A DNA stretch of 64,000 bases from positions 62,001-126,000 of the forward strand of contig NZ_JADEWZ010000013.1 in assembly GCF_015207425.1 (NCBI RefSeq), read 5' to 3'. A program made the translations under genes and the position numbers. Source of the DNA: Lusitaniella coriacea LEGE 07157 (GTDB lineage: Bacteria > Cyanobacteriota > Cyanobacteriia > Cyanobacteriales > Spirulinaceae). Under the pieces are notes generated by a model that searched no databases, was not told the DNA's origin, and saw nothing but the letters and a program-made list of their open reading frames with translations. Shown here piece after piece: positions 53,977 through 63,373 of the stretch (positions within the stretch are counted from its first letter, which is position 1; each line of letters starts with the position of its first letter).

Positions 53977-56900
53977 ATGGCAGGAAACGATAATTTAGCT
54001 AGCGTCGGCGACCAGGTTTGGTACGACGAAAACGGTAACGGCATTCAAGATGACAGCGAACGCGGTTTAGCCGGAATCAGCGTTACCCTAACCGGAGGGG
54101 GTGAAGATGGAGTCATCGGGACGGATGACGACACCACCGCAACCATCACCACCGATGTCAACGGCAACTACAAGTTCGACAACCTCAATCCAGGGGAAGA
54201 ATATCAACTCACCTTCTCCGATTTACCCGACGATACAACCTTCTCCCAAAGCAATATTGGCGGGGACGATACCCAAGATTCCGATGTCAACAAAGACACG
54301 GGTTCAACCGACATCTTCACCCTCAATCCTGGCGAGAACAATATCGATATGGATGCAGGGGTTGTTAAAGAAGCCTGCTTGGGAGATACCGTTTGGTTTG
54401 ACACGAATGAAGACGGAACCCAGGACTTCGGCGAAGGCGGTGTAGAAGGGGTAAGTGTAACCCTAACGGGTGGCGGTGCAGATGGAGTCATCGGGACGGG
54501 TGACGACACGACCGAAACTATCACCACCGATGCGGACGGACACTATGCGTTCTACGGACTCAACCCCGGAGAAGAATACCAAGTCACTTTCTCCAACTTG
54601 CCTGACGGTTATACCTTCACACCAGCCAACGTCAGCACTGGCGATTCCCTAGCAGAAGCCTTAGACTCCGATGCCAATCAAGTCACCGGGAAAACCGATA
54701 TTATCGTTCTCGGTCCTGAAGAATACAAAGACGATGTTGATGCAGGTTTAGTTGAAACCGCCAGCGTCGGCGACAGGGTTTGGTACGACGAAAACGGCAA
54801 TGGCATTCAAGATGACAGCGAACGTGGTTTAGCCGGAATCAGCGTTACCCTAACCGGAGGAGGTGAAGATGGAGTCATCGGGACGGATGACGACACCACC
54901 GCAACCATCACCACCGATGTCAACGGCAACTATCAATTCGACAACCTCAATCCAGGGGAAGAATATCAACTCACCTTCTCCGATTTACCCGACGATACAA
55001 CCTTCTCCCAAAGCAATATTGGCGGGGACGATACCCAAGATTCCGATGTCAACAAAGACACGGGTTCAACAGACATCTTCACCCTCAATCCCGGCGAGAA
55101 CAATATCGATATGGATGCAGGGGTTGTTAAAGAAGCCTGTTTGGGAGATACCGTTTGGTTTGACACGAATGAAGACGGAACCCAGGACTTCGGCGAAGGT
55201 GGCGTAGAAGGGGTAAGTGTAACCCTAACGGGTGGCGGTGCAGATGGAGTTATCGGGACGGGTGACGACACGACCGAAACTATTACCACCGATGCGGACG
55301 GACACTATGCGTTCTACGGACTCAACCCCGGAGAAGAATACCAAGTCACTTTCTCCAACTTGCCTGACGGTTACGAATTTACCCAAGCTAATGTAAGTAC
55401 CGGTGACTCCCTAGCAGAAGACTTAGACTCCGATGCCGACCCCACTACTGGAAAAACGGATATTGTTATTCTCGGCCCTGAAGAGTACAACGACAAAATT
55501 GATGCGGGTATTATCAGACAGAAACCCAAAGCCAGCCTAGGCGATCGCGTTTGGTACGATGACAATGAAAATGGCATCCAGGATGATGGAGAACAAGGCG
55601 TAGATGGTGTAGATGTAATCCTAACAGGTGGCGGTGCAGATGGAGTCATCGGGACGGATGACGATACCACCGCAACCACCACCACCGATGTCAACGGCAA
55701 TTACCAGTTTAACAATCTTAATGCGGGAGAGGAGTATAAAGTTACCTTCTCTAACCTCCCCAATGGCTACGAATTTACCGAGGCTAATGCGAAGGAGATA
55801 ACCGAAGAGGTTGTTTTTGAATCTAGCTTTGAGAGTGCGCCAAGCAGTGGCGACTTTGCTGCTGCTCCCTTAGAAGGTTGGAAATCAACCGATGGCTACC
55901 TTGAAATTAAGCGGAGTGGCTCTGCTGATGGCAATAATCATATCGAATTGAATGATGATGCAATTGACTATTATCAAGATGCACGTCAAATTCATCGCGA
56001 TATCGCCACTGAAGCGGGCAAGCAATACACCCTAACCTTCCAATACTCCCCTCGTGCGGGTTTCAGCGCAGATGTCAATGCGATGGAAGTGCGTCTGGAT
56101 GGCTCGACGTTGCTGGCTGTTGCAGAGAGTGGTTCTGGTAATTCTGGAAATGAGTGGAAAAGCTACACGGTCAGTTTTGAAGGCGACGGCAGTACCAAGA
56201 CGCTAGAGTTTCTCTCCACAGGCACAGCCGTAAACTACGGTCGTGGCGCGCACCTAGACGATATCAAGTTAGTGGCTTCTTCTAGCATCAATGACGATAC
56301 GATTGATTCCGATGCCGACCCAACTACGGGGATGACTCAGGTTGTTACCCTGGCACCGGGAGAAAATAACACGACCTTGGATGCAGGGATTGTTAAAAAG
56401 AAAGCCAGCCTGGGCGATCGCGTTTGGTACGATCGTGACCGCGATGGCATCCAAGACGCAGGAGAAGGTGGTGTAAGAGGCGTAAACGTAACCCTAACAG
56501 GCGGCGGAGCAGATGGAGTCATCGGGACGGCTGACGACACTACCGCAACCACCACCACTAATGCGAATGGTAACTACAAGTTTGAGAACCTTAATTCCGG
56601 CGAACAGTATAAAGTTACCTTCTCCAATTTGCCCTCCAGGTACGAGTTCACCCAGGCAAATGCGGGTGGCAATGACGCTTTGGATTCCGATGCAAATAGC
56701 AACGGCATGACTCAGATTGTGACCTTAGCACCGGGAGAAAACAACACGACCTTAGATGCAGGAATCTCCCGTAAGCGACTCGGCGCAATTGGCGATCGCG
56801 TCTGGAACGACTACGATCGCGACGGCTACCAAGACTACAACGAGTCTGGTCTGCGTGACGTGCGCTTAAAACTGTACAAGTGGAACGGCAGCAGGTCGGT

Positions 56901-57750
56901 GTATCAGTCCAGCACCTACAGCAATTCCAACGGCAACTATCTGTTTGATAATCTCGACGCGGGTTACTACTATATCCAAGCAGACAAGAATACGCTGCCT
57001 GGGGGGTATACATTTACCCGAAAGGATACCTACTCCAACAGTTACGATTCCCGCGATTCTGATGTCAACCGCTATGGCAGGACTGACTGGATTCAGTTGT
57101 CAGAGGGCGAGCGAGACATGACCTGGGATGTCGGTGCCTACTACTGCCCGGTCGCGATCGATCTCGACGGCGACGGTATCAAGACGCTGGGCGTGGACGC
57201 TGGAGTCAACTTCGACATGAACAATGACGGAGGTTTGGATAGCACCGGTTGGCTATCTGGTTCCGATGCTTTCATCGTCAATGACAGCAACGGTAACGGT
57301 CTAGTTGACAATCGCAGCGAGATGTTTGGCGGCGACAACACTGGCGACGGTTTCCGCAAGCTGGCTGAATTCGATAGCAATAGCGATGGCGTAATTAATA
57401 CATCTGACGCTCGCTTCGACGAACTGTTGGTTTGGCGGGATGCGAATGAGAACGGTATTACCGATACGGGCGAGCTGGGTTCCCTGGAAGACTTCGGTAT
57501 CACCTCGCTCGACGTTCGCTTTGAGACTCGCCTTGAAGGTGCAGAAACCTACGACAATGGCAACCGCCTGCTCGACTGGTCTTCTGCCGAGATGACCGAT
57601 GGTGCAACAGTCGATTTGGTCGATGTCTACTTTGCCCAAGGTAGTACGGGGGATACGAGCGGTGCGAACCTAATGGATCCCTTCCCGATTCCCGATTTTG
57701 TAGGTAATGCGTTTAACGATGAGACTAAAACCACCACAGCATTGGTTTAG
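53977..57750 (+). CDS. Large secreted SdrD B-repeat protein
   Basis: The 1257-residue protein has seven SdrD B-like domains (starting near residues 8, 133, 262, 387, 519, 810 and 936), each marked by ASVGDRVWYDENGNGIQD and Asp-rich calcium loops. Domains 1-2 and 3-4 are a 254-residue tandem duplication. Domain 5 is interrupted (about 607-770) by a carbohydrate-binding-like beta domain. The C-terminus (about 1055-1215) has EF-hand-like Asp-rich motifs (LDGDGIKTL, DSNGNGLVDN). There is no N-terminal signal peptide, which fits type I secretion, but no transporter genes are adjacent. Such proteins act in adhesion. It ends at a strong terminator. Confidence 0.85.
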   Translation: MAGNDNLASVGDQVWYDENGNGIQDDSERGLAGISVTLTGGGEDGVIGTDDDTTATITTDVNGNYKFDNLNPGEEYQLTFSDLPDDTTFSQSNIGGDDTQDSDVNKDTGSTDIFTLNPGENNIDMDAGVVKEACLGDTVWFDTNEDGTQDFGEGGVEGVSVTLTGGGADGVIGTGDDTTETITTDADGHYAFYGLNPGEEYQVTFSNLPDGYTFTPANVSTGDSLAEALDSDANQVTGKTDIIVLGPEEYKDDVDAGLVETASVGDRVWYDENGNGIQDDSERGLAGISVTLTGGGEDGVIGTDDDTTATITTDVNGNYQFDNLNPGEEYQLTFSDLPDDTTFSQSNIGGDDTQDSDVNKDTGSTDIFTLNPGENNIDMDAGVVKEACLGDTVWFDTNEDGTQDFGEGGVEGVSVTLTGGGADGVIGTGDDTTETITTDADGHYAFYGLNPGEEYQVTFSNLPDGYEFTQANVSTGDSLAEDLDSDADPTTGKTDIVILGPEEYNDKIDAGIIRQKPKASLGDRVWYDDNENGIQDDGEQGVDGVDVILTGGGADGVIGTDDDTTATTTTDVNGNYQFNNLNAGEEYKVTFSNLPNGYEFTEANAKEITEEVVFESSFESAPSSGDFAAAPLEGWKSTDGYLEIKRSGSADGNNHIELNDDAIDYYQDARQIHRDIATEAGKQYTLTFQYSPRAGFSADVNAMEVRLDGSTLLAVAESGSGNSGNEWKSYTVSFEGDGSTKTLEFLSTGTAVNYGRGAHLDDIKLVASSSINDDTIDSDADPTTGMTQVVTLAPGENNTTLDAGIVKKKASLGDRVWYDRDRDGIQDAGEGGVRGVNVTLTGGGADGVIGTADDTTATTTTNANGNYKFENLNSGEQYKVTFSNLPSRYEFTQANAGGNDALDSDANSNGMTQIVTLAPGENNTTLDAGISRKRLGAIGDRVWNDYDRDGYQDYNESGLRDVRLKLYKWNGSRSVYQSSTYSNSNGNYLFDNLDAGYYYIQADKNTLPGGYTFTRKDTYSNSYDSRDSDVNRYGRTDWIQLSEGERDMTWDVGAYYCPVAIDLDGDGIKTLGVDAGVNFDMNNDGGLDSTGWLSGSDAFIVNDSNGNGLVDNRSEMFGGDNTGDGFRKLAEFDSNSDGVINTSDARFDELLVWRDANENGITDTGELGSLEDFGITSLDVRFETRLEGAETYDNGNRLLDWSSAEMTDGATVDLVDVYFAQGSTGDTSGANLMDPFPIPDFVGNAFNDETKTTTALV
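54001..55524 (+). repeat. Tandem duplication of 762 bp within the SdrD-like gene
   Basis: Copy 1 (54001-54762) and copy 2 (54763-55524) are nearly identical in the first 600 bases or so and diverge near their ends. Each encodes two SdrD B domains (254 residues). The high similarity indicates recent duplication or gene conversion. Confidence 0.9.
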
Positions 57751-57788
57751 GTTCTAAATTTTTGAAAGTGTAATTCCTCAGTTAAAGA

Positions 57789-57815
57789 GGGGGCGCTAAA
57801 CGCCCCCTTCTCTTT
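57789..57815. terminator. Bidirectional terminator between the SdrD-like gene and ftsH
   Basis: GGGGGCG (57789-57795) pairs with CGCCCCC (57801-57807) around loop CTAAA. T-rich sequence follows on the plus strand, and an A/T-rich run lies on the other side. It separates two convergent genes. Confidence 0.85.
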
Positions 57816-57832
57816 GCATCTAAAAAGCCAGA

Positions 57833-59707
57833 TTAAACTGCTGCCATTTCCGGCGACTTCGCCTGACCCAACAGGTTCTGTAGTAATTCTCCTTCAATCA
57901 CTTCCACATCCAGGATTTTCTGAGCGATTTCCTCCAACAAGTTCTCATTGTCTTTCAAAATAGTGAGTGCCTGTTGGTGTGCCGTTTCCACAATATCCTT
58001 CACTTCCTCATCAATCGCCTTGGCAGTATCGTCGCTCACCATCCGGCGAGGATTCATCCCGTCTCCCAGGAAGTTATTTTGCTGTCCTTTTTGATAGGCG
58101 AGAGGGCCGAGAATCTTACTCATCCCATAGGTTGTGACCATTTGTTCTGCCATATCTGTCGCCCGTTGCAAGTCATTAGACGCGCCTGTGGTGATGCTAT
58201 TAAAGATCAACTCCTCCGCCGCGCGTCCCCCCAACAACGTGGCAATTTGACCGCGCAGTTCCGATTCAGAGAGCAAGAAACGATCTTCTGTGGGCAGTTG
58301 CAACGTGTAACCCAATGCAGCCATCCCGCGCGGCACAATGGAAATTTTGGCAACTTTACTGCCACCCGGCATCAATGTACCCACCAAAGCGTGACCGACT
58401 TCGTGGTATGCCACAATTTTCTTCTCTTTTTCATTGAGGACGCGGCTTTTCTTCTCCAATCCCGCAACAACGCGCTCGATTGCTTCGTTGAAATCCGCTT
58501 GAGAAACCGTTTCATTTTTATTCCGCGCCGCCAGTAATGCCGCTTCGTTGACCAAATTAGCCAAGTCTGCACCTGCAAAACCAGGGGTTCTCGCCGCAAT
58601 CTGTTTCAAATCGACATTGGCATCCAACTTAACTTTTTGGGCGTAGATTTCGAGAATTTTCAAACGCCCCGGTAAATCCGGACGGTCTACCAACACCTGA
58701 CGGTCAAAACGTCCCGGACGCAGAAGTGCCGAATCAAGAGTTTGCGGGCGGTTGGTTGCAGCCAATACGATCACCGTGGCATCTCCCGCACTAAATCCAT
58801 CCATTTCCGTTAATAATTGGTTGAGGGTTTGTTCTCGTTCGTCGTTTCCACCCACAAATCCGCCATTTCCCGAACGGGATTTACCAATGGCATCCAACTC
58901 ATCGATGAAAATAATGCAGGGTGCTTTCTGTTTCGCTTGTTCAAACAAGTCTCGCACGCGGGCTGCCCCCGCGCCCACAAAGAGTTCCACAAATTCAGAA
59001 CCCGAAATACTGAAGAAGGGTACGCCAGCTTCGCCAGCAACTGCTTTTGCCAACAGGGTTTTGCCCGTTCCCGGCGGGCCCACAAGCAATACGCCACGGG
59101 GAATGCGCGCGCCAATATCAATGTAGCGTTTGGGGGTTTTCAAGAACTCGACAATTTCTTCCAATTCGGTTTTCGCTTCTTCTACTCCAGCCACGTCTAC
59201 AAAGGTGACTTTTTCCGCATCTCCTTCAACATAGACTTTCGCTTTGCTCTTGGTAAAAGAAAGTGCGCCTTGGGGACCGCCGCCGCCACTACGTCCCAGG
59301 AAAAACCACCAAATTCCTACAAAAATCAAAGGAGGGATAACCCAACCGATAATATTATTCAGCCAACCGTTGCGAGGGGGCGGTGCAGCAGCGAATTTAA
59401 CGCCGTTATCCTCTAAACGCTTGGGCAGTTCGAGGTCAAAAATGGGCGTGGTTGAGAGAACTTGTCCGGGTTCATCTGCTTCTTCTGTTTGAAGTTGATA
59501 GCGAATTTCTTTATCCCCAACTAAGACCTCTTTTACCTTCCCGTCTCCGACTTGATCGATAAAGAGACTATAAGGAACGCGCGGAATGGGAGGCGCAAAA
59601 AGTTGAGGGAGCAATAAGTTTGCTAACAAGAATAAAGCGCCCAATACCAGCAAAATGCTGCCAATTGTCTGGGAAATGGGGGTTTTGGGTTTGTCTTTTA
59701 TACTCAT
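57833..59707 (-). CDS. ftsH: ATP-dependent zinc metalloprotease FtsH
   Basis: The 624-residue membrane-anchored AAA+ protease has two transmembrane helices (about 15-37 and 115-137), Walker A GPPGTGKT, Walker [12 protein letters not shown], the SRH arginines in LLRPGRFD, and the zinc site HEVGH with the third ligand in the GASNDL region. It degrades damaged membrane proteins, including photosystem II D1 in cyanobacteria. Cyanobacteria encode four FtsH paralogues; which one this is cannot be settled by eye. Read leftward, with a strong shared terminator at 57789. Confidence 0.97.
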   Translation of the reverse strand: MSIKDKPKTPISQTIGSILLVLGALFLLANLLLPQLFAPPIPRVPYSLFIDQVGDGKVKEVLVGDKEIRYQLQTEEADEPGQVLSTTPIFDLELPKRLEDNGVKFAAAPPPRNGWLNNIIGWVIPPLIFVGIWWFFLGRSGGGGPQGALSFTKSKAKVYVEGDAEKVTFVDVAGVEEAKTELEEIVEFLKTPKRYIDIGARIPRGVLLVGPPGTGKTLLAKAVAGEAGVPFFSISGSEFVELFVGAGAARVRDLFEQAKQKAPCIIFIDELDAIGKSRSGNGGFVGGNDEREQTLNQLLTEMDGFSAGDATVIVLAATNRPQTLDSALLRPGRFDRQVLVDRPDLPGRLKILEIYAQKVKLDANVDLKQIAARTPGFAGADLANLVNEAALLAARNKNETVSQADFNEAIERVVAGLEKKSRVLNEKEKKIVAYHEVGHALVGTLMPGGSKVAKISIVPRGMAALGYTLQLPTEDRFLLSESELRGQIATLLGGRAAEELIFNSITTGASNDLQRATDMAEQMVTTYGMSKILGPLAYQKGQQNNFLGDGMNPRRMVSDDTAKAIDEEVKDIVETAHQQALTILKDNENLLEEIAQKILDVEVIEGELLQNLLGQAKSPEMAAV

Positions 59708-59987
59708 GATATTTAACAGAGGGATATACCTACTGGATGAAAAAGTAGGTTTAGGGCAATTGACAGAGGGTGTCCTTGACTGTGTGTCTGTGCCTGTTTA
59801 CTTATTTTAAGTTTTATAACGGCACTGGAGAGGGTGAAATTTCCGTACTTGCCTCTAACGGAATCGTCAGCAAATAGTTAAGTACTCAGCTCTGAGCAAT
59901 CAGCCATCAACCCGCACCTTGTTAGGAAGCATACGAGGGGATCTGTAGCAGTATGATAGTTCAGTCTCAATCCTTACTCGAAATCCC

Positions 59988-60650
59988 ATGACCCTACAAC
60001 TGCGCGTTTACGTTCCCGATCATCCCTTAGTCAAACATTGGCTTGCCGTAGCGCGCGATCGCGATACCCCCTCAGTCCTCTTTAAAAGCGCAATGGTGGA
60101 ATTGGGACGCTGGTTAACCTACGAAGCCAGCCGCTATTGGCTACCCGCCCAAGAAACCACCGTGCAAACGCCCTTGGCAGAAGCCCCAGCCACCGTTATT
60201 GACCCCACAGCACCAATGGCACTCGTTCCCGTTTTGCGGGCGGGACTCTCTCTCCTCGAAGGCGCGCAGACCCTCCTTCCCCTCGCCGCCACCTACCATT
60301 TGGGACTCGTCCGCAACGAAGAAACCTTAGAAGTAAGCTGCTACCTCAACAAACTTCCCCCCCAATTTGCACCGCAAACGCGCATTCTGATCTTAGAACC
60401 CATGCTGGCAACAGGCGCTTCGATTCTCATGACCCTCAACGAATTAACCCAACGGGGTGCAGACCCCGCCCTAATCCGTATTATCTCCGTCGTTGCCTCT
60501 CCTGTCGCCCTGCAAAAACTCAGCGAGCAATACCCCCAACTCAACATTTACACCGCAATGATCGATGAAGGATTGAACGATCGCGGATATATTGTCCCTG
60601 GATTGGGGGATGCAGGCGATCGCGCCTTTGGTACGCTAACATCGGAATGA
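59988..60650 (+). CDS. upp: Uracil phosphoribosyltransferase
   Basis: The 220-residue enzyme converts uracil and PRPP to UMP in pyrimidine salvage. The PRPP-binding motif is RILILEPMLATGAS, and the uracil-binding motif YIVPGLGDAGDRAFGT is at the C-terminus. PVLRAGLSL is also present. It is slightly longer than E. coli Upp (208). It reads rightward as an isolated gene, and a small coiled-coil protein gene follows after 84 bp. Confidence 0.95.
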   Translation: MTLQLRVYVPDHPLVKHWLAVARDRDTPSVLFKSAMVELGRWLTYEASRYWLPAQETTVQTPLAEAPATVIDPTAPMALVPVLRAGLSLLEGAQTLLPLAATYHLGLVRNEETLEVSCYLNKLPPQFAPQTRILILEPMLATGASILMTLNELTQRGADPALIRIISVVASPVALQKLSEQYPQLNIYTAMIDEGLNDRGYIVPGLGDAGDRAFGTLTSE

Positions 60651-60734
60651 CCCTCTGCGTCTGGGCATCGAACTTCTTGCCAGATTAGCCAAGCGAGAGA
60701 TAATAGAACAAACAAGCACCCATAAAATGAAACA

Positions 60735-61028
60735 ATGAGTCAACGCGATGGTTTTACCAGTGGATTTTTAGCCGGAACGCTCGTAGGCGGTTTGGTAGGC
60801 GGCATTGTCGGGGCGTTAGTCGCAACTCGCCGCAACGATAGCACCCAAGACGAATTTTCCGCTCTAGAAGGCGATCCCGACCGTGCAGAAGCCAGTATCG
60901 AAGGTGCAAGGCGCAGTTTAGAAGCGAAAATCGCTCAATTGAACCTTGCCATTGACGACGTGCGCCAGCAACTCAGTTCTCCCAACGGCAATGCTTCAGA
61001 CCTCGAACGAGAATTGCGGGATCGCTAG
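60735..61028 (+). CDS. Small membrane-anchored coiled-coil protein
   Basis: The 97-residue protein has a glycine-rich hydrophobic helix (FTSGFLAGTLVGGLVGGIVGALVA, about 7-30), resembling the 'glycine zipper' of YtxH-type proteins. An acidic linker and a helix with heptad pattern follow (AKIAQLNLAIDDVRQQL, about 63-80). Function unknown. The start is the ATG at 60735. Confidence 0.75.
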   Translation: MSQRDGFTSGFLAGTLVGGLVGGIVGALVATRRNDSTQDEFSALEGDPDRAEASIEGARRSLEAKIAQLNLAIDDVRQQLSSPNGNASDLERELRDR

Positions 61029-61162
61029 AGTTTGCAACGCTTTGAAGCTCAAATGAAGAGAGCGCGCGATCGTCTACCACTCTTACCTTCACAGGTTTGA
61101 TACAATCAAACCATTAACACCCTTAATGGCGTACCCATTTAGAAAGGAAATTTTATTCCCCT

Positions 61163-61417
61163 ATGTATGAGGCCACTTACTTGCTGAATGACATCCTGCG
61201 CAGTTTTATTCAAATTTATTCGCTATTGCTCATTGTTCGGATTCTGCTCACTTGGTTCCAGACAATGGAATGGGCAAACCAAGCCGCTTCTGTCCTCAGT
61301 CCCGTCACAGATCCCTATCTCAACATCTTCCGTTCCTTCATCCCTCCCCTGGGTGGAATCGATTTTTCCCCCATGTTAGCCATCTTCGTTCTTCAAATTA
61401 TTGGCGGTTTGTTCTAA
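61163..61417 (+). CDS. YggT-family membrane protein
   Basis: The 84-residue protein has the family pattern: hydrophobic helix (IQIYSLLLIVRILLTWF), then the conserved PVTDPYLNIFRSFIPPLGGIDFSPMLAIFVL with a second helix. YggT (Ycf19 in chloroplasts) members are linked to osmotic tolerance and, in cyanobacteria and plastids, to haem or chlorophyll distribution, but the role is not settled. It is followed by a terminator at 61449. Confidence 0.9.
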   Translation: MYEATYLLNDILRSFIQIYSLLLIVRILLTWFQTMEWANQAASVLSPVTDPYLNIFRSFIPPLGGIDFSPMLAIFVLQIIGGLF

Positions 61418-61448
61418 ACTGACCGTGGGTGACAAGAGCATAGAAATC

Positions 61449-61480
61449 AAGGGACGCATAATGCTTGCGTCCTTCTTTTT
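61449..61480 (+). terminator. Rho-independent terminator after the YggT gene
   Basis: GGACGCA (61452-61458) pairs with TGCGTCC (61466-61472), followed by TTCTTTTT. It lies between convergent genes and clearly serves the rightward YggT transcript. Confidence 0.85.
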
Positions 61481-61503
61481 ATGTCAAGCCAATCCCCTCC
61501 CCC

Positions 61504-61953
61504 TCAATCCGTATAATAAAAAGGGCGAACTCGACTCGCAAACCCAGAAGCCTTAAATTGTTTCAGTTGCAGCGGTAGCGGCTGATTCTCTGGAACCGAA
61601 ATCCGAAGTTCAAAATCGCTAACACCGGGAGGAATTTCTGGAATCGTTCCCACTCGACTGCTATTTCTGAACACGGGGTTATTATTCGCGTCATAGATTC
61701 GTCCAAAAACATCCGCATCCACAACGATCTTCCCCGAAGCATTATTTGCTTTCCCTGTCACGAGAAAACAACTCGAAAACAAACTCCCATCATTACTACT
61801 CACAATTCCTTCCGCAACATCTGAAGGGCATTCGCGATAAGAAATATCCGAGAGTTTAATAGAGGTTAATGCCAAAGCGGCTGGGGTAACCAACCAACTC
61901 GCAATCCACAACAGACAGGCAACCCAAACAATTTTTAAAGATTTAAATTTCAT
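61504..61953 (-). CDS. Exported hypothetical protein
   Basis: The 149-residue protein has a signal peptide (IVWVACLLWIASWLVTPAALA, cleavage near 30). A beta-rich domain follows, with two cysteines (RECPSD and SSCFLV) that may form a disulfide, and 'GKIVVDADVFGRIYDANNNPVF ... SVPENQPLPLQLKQFKASGF'. I recall homologues in many cyanobacteria with unhelpful names. The start is the ATG at 61953; the longer frame is unlike a gene and overlaps the next reading frame. Confidence 0.75.
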   Translation of the reverse strand: MKFKSLKIVWVACLLWIASWLVTPAALALTSIKLSDISYRECPSDVAEGIVSSNDGSLFSSCFLVTGKANNASGKIVVDADVFGRIYDANNNPVFRNSSRVGTIPEIPPGVSDFELRISVPENQPLPLQLKQFKASGFASRVRPFYYTD

Positions 61954-62038
61954 AAAAGTAAAAAAAATGCTTCCCCTCCAGATTAGCGCGAATGGGAAAC
62001 AAGGAATCAGTTGAGAAGCGATTGTCTTTCTCTTCTCT

Positions 62039-62134
62039 TTAGCCGCCTGCTGCAAAAGAAAGCATAATCGCCGCAGAAAGAACTAATCCAGGAAGGAGTA
62101 GCGTTATTAACATCAATAAATCGTGGGGGGTCAT
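62039..62134 (-). CDS. Possible 31-residue membrane peptide
   Basis: The frame encodes MTPHDLLMLITLLLPG and continues with one hydrophobic helix, ending AAGG. It is too short to be picked up by usual ORF cut-offs. The start is ATG at 62134 with a weak GTGAG upstream. It resembles the size and shape of the tiny photosynthetic-complex subunits, though I cannot match it to one. It lies just upstream of the exported protein in the same orientation. Confidence 0.4.
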   Translation of the reverse strand: MTPHDLLMLITLLLPGLVLSAAIMLSFAAGG

Positions 62135-62333
62135 AAGTCGTACTCACTTAAATTGTGTAATTCATAGATTAACGGTCAAATTGACCCATTCGGGAAAATT
62201 CAATCAATTTTTTCAATTTCTAAGATTGCCACTCAAACCACAGAATGCAACAACGTCATGAAGATTTAACCCCATTGCATTTTTTCACTCGCCATCCTTA
62301 TAAGGGGTAAAGCGCATTGTTTTTCGGTAGAAG

Positions 62334-62663
62334 TCAATAGCTGAAAGGATTTGAGTCCTCTAAAGTTTCATCCAGTTCCATCCGTTGCTCCATTCGCCGG
62401 AGAAAATACCCTGTCATCATCGCTGAAGCAAGAAGGTTGACCATATTCTCCCGGTTGGTCGTAATTTGAACTTCAAAATCATCAGTATCTAACATCCCAA
62501 CCAGTCCTTTGACATTCTGCGAGATAATTTGTCGGACTTCAGGAGTGGCTGATTGAGCGACCTGTTCTAGGACTTCAGGGTGTTGTTCCTGAAGGTATTC
62601 AAGGAGAAGATTGGTTTGCGATTCGTCTGGATCGAAGTTGGTAAACCTGGGATTATGTACCAT
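62334..62663 (-). CDS. DUF760-family protein
   Basis: The 109-residue soluble protein starts VHNPRFTNFDPDESQTNLLLEYLQEQHPEVLEQVAQSA and contains 'LASAMMTGYFLRRMEQRMELDETL'. This is the DUF760 pattern, found in cyanobacteria and plant chloroplast proteins of unknown function. It is mostly helical. The ATG at 62663 lacks a strong ribosome site. Confidence 0.88.
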   Translation of the reverse strand: MVHNPRFTNFDPDESQTNLLLEYLQEQHPEVLEQVAQSATPEVRQIISQNVKGLVGMLDTDDFEVQITTNRENMVNLLASAMMTGYFLRRMEQRMELDETLEDSNPFSY

Positions 62664-62755
62664 TAAACTGTCAAAAAGTGGAATGACCTAATTTTCTTCT
62701 ACTCTAAACCATGTTTCTCATTCTAGAGAATTAACGGCGAGTCGGACGGCAATCA

Positions 62756-62866
62756 ATAAGCTGTTATGCCTTTAAATTGTAAATGAGGCAGACACGGGGA
62801 CGGGGTGAGGGATTGGCAGCTTTGATACAGAACGCCCGATACCCAATTTAGATGTGTTTTAGCTTA
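62756..62866. repeat. Composite dispersed repeat
   Basis: 62760-62808 is nearly identical to 832-880 (same orientation). 62824-62866 is the reverse of 34652-34694. It fills the space between the DUF760 and SRPBCC genes. Confidence 0.75.
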
Positions 62867-62898
62867 GTGGAGATTGAATTATCTTGTTGAGGGTGCTT

Positions 62899-63345
62899 TC
62901 AAGACCTTGCTTTAAGATCGAGTGCATAGGTTTTAAATCGTTCCAAATCCGCTTGAATGGTAGACTCAACAATCCGCCCCAAAAAAAGATTGTCCATAAT
63001 TTGACCCAAAAAGCCAGGAATGGCGTAAGCAATCGTCAATTTAACAATACTGCTGCCGTGGCGATCGTAGAAACGCACTGCTCCTCGATTGGGCAAGCCA
63101 TCCACAGATTCCCACTGAATAATTTGGTGAGGAACCAATTTGAGGATACGAGAGAGCCAACTAAATTCAAATCCGCCACTGGCTAATTTCCAACGGGAAA
63201 GATCGGGATTGTCCTCCAGAACGCTAACAGATTCAATCCATTTCATCCAACGAGGCATTTGCTCTAAATCCGACCACAATCCCCAAACCAATTCTATTGG
63301 AACCTCGACTTCAACTTGTACGCTATGTTCGAGCCAATTTGTCAT
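62899..63345 (-). CDS. SRPBCC-family (START-like) protein
   Basis: The 148-residue protein matches the coenzyme-Q-binding/polyketide-cyclase SRPBCC fold: VEVEVPIELVWGLWSDLEQMPRWMKWIESV, then strands, then a long C-terminal helix. A hydrophobic-ligand role is usual for the fold. It lies 28 bp downstream of zds in the same orientation. The same neighbour pair is known in Synechocystis (slr0940/slr0941), so a role linked to carotenoid synthesis is plausible but not proved. Confidence 0.9.
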   Translation of the reverse strand: MTNWLEHSVQVEVEVPIELVWGLWSDLEQMPRWMKWIESVSVLEDNPDLSRWKLASGGFEFSWLSRILKLVPHQIIQWESVDGLPNRGAVRFYDRHGSSIVKLTIAYAIPGFLGQIMDNLFLGRIVESTIQADLERFKTYALDLKARS

Positions 63346-63373
63346 CTTGTTTAAGCTTAAAATAATTCAGAAT

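Noticed and set aside
54101..55289. Several 107-114 codon frames in both strands over the SdrD region
   Set aside because: They appear twice because of the 762-bp duplication and are shadows of the Asp-rich main frame.
57974..59416. Forward frames opposite ftsH
   Set aside because: They are antisense shadows of a strongly conserved gene.
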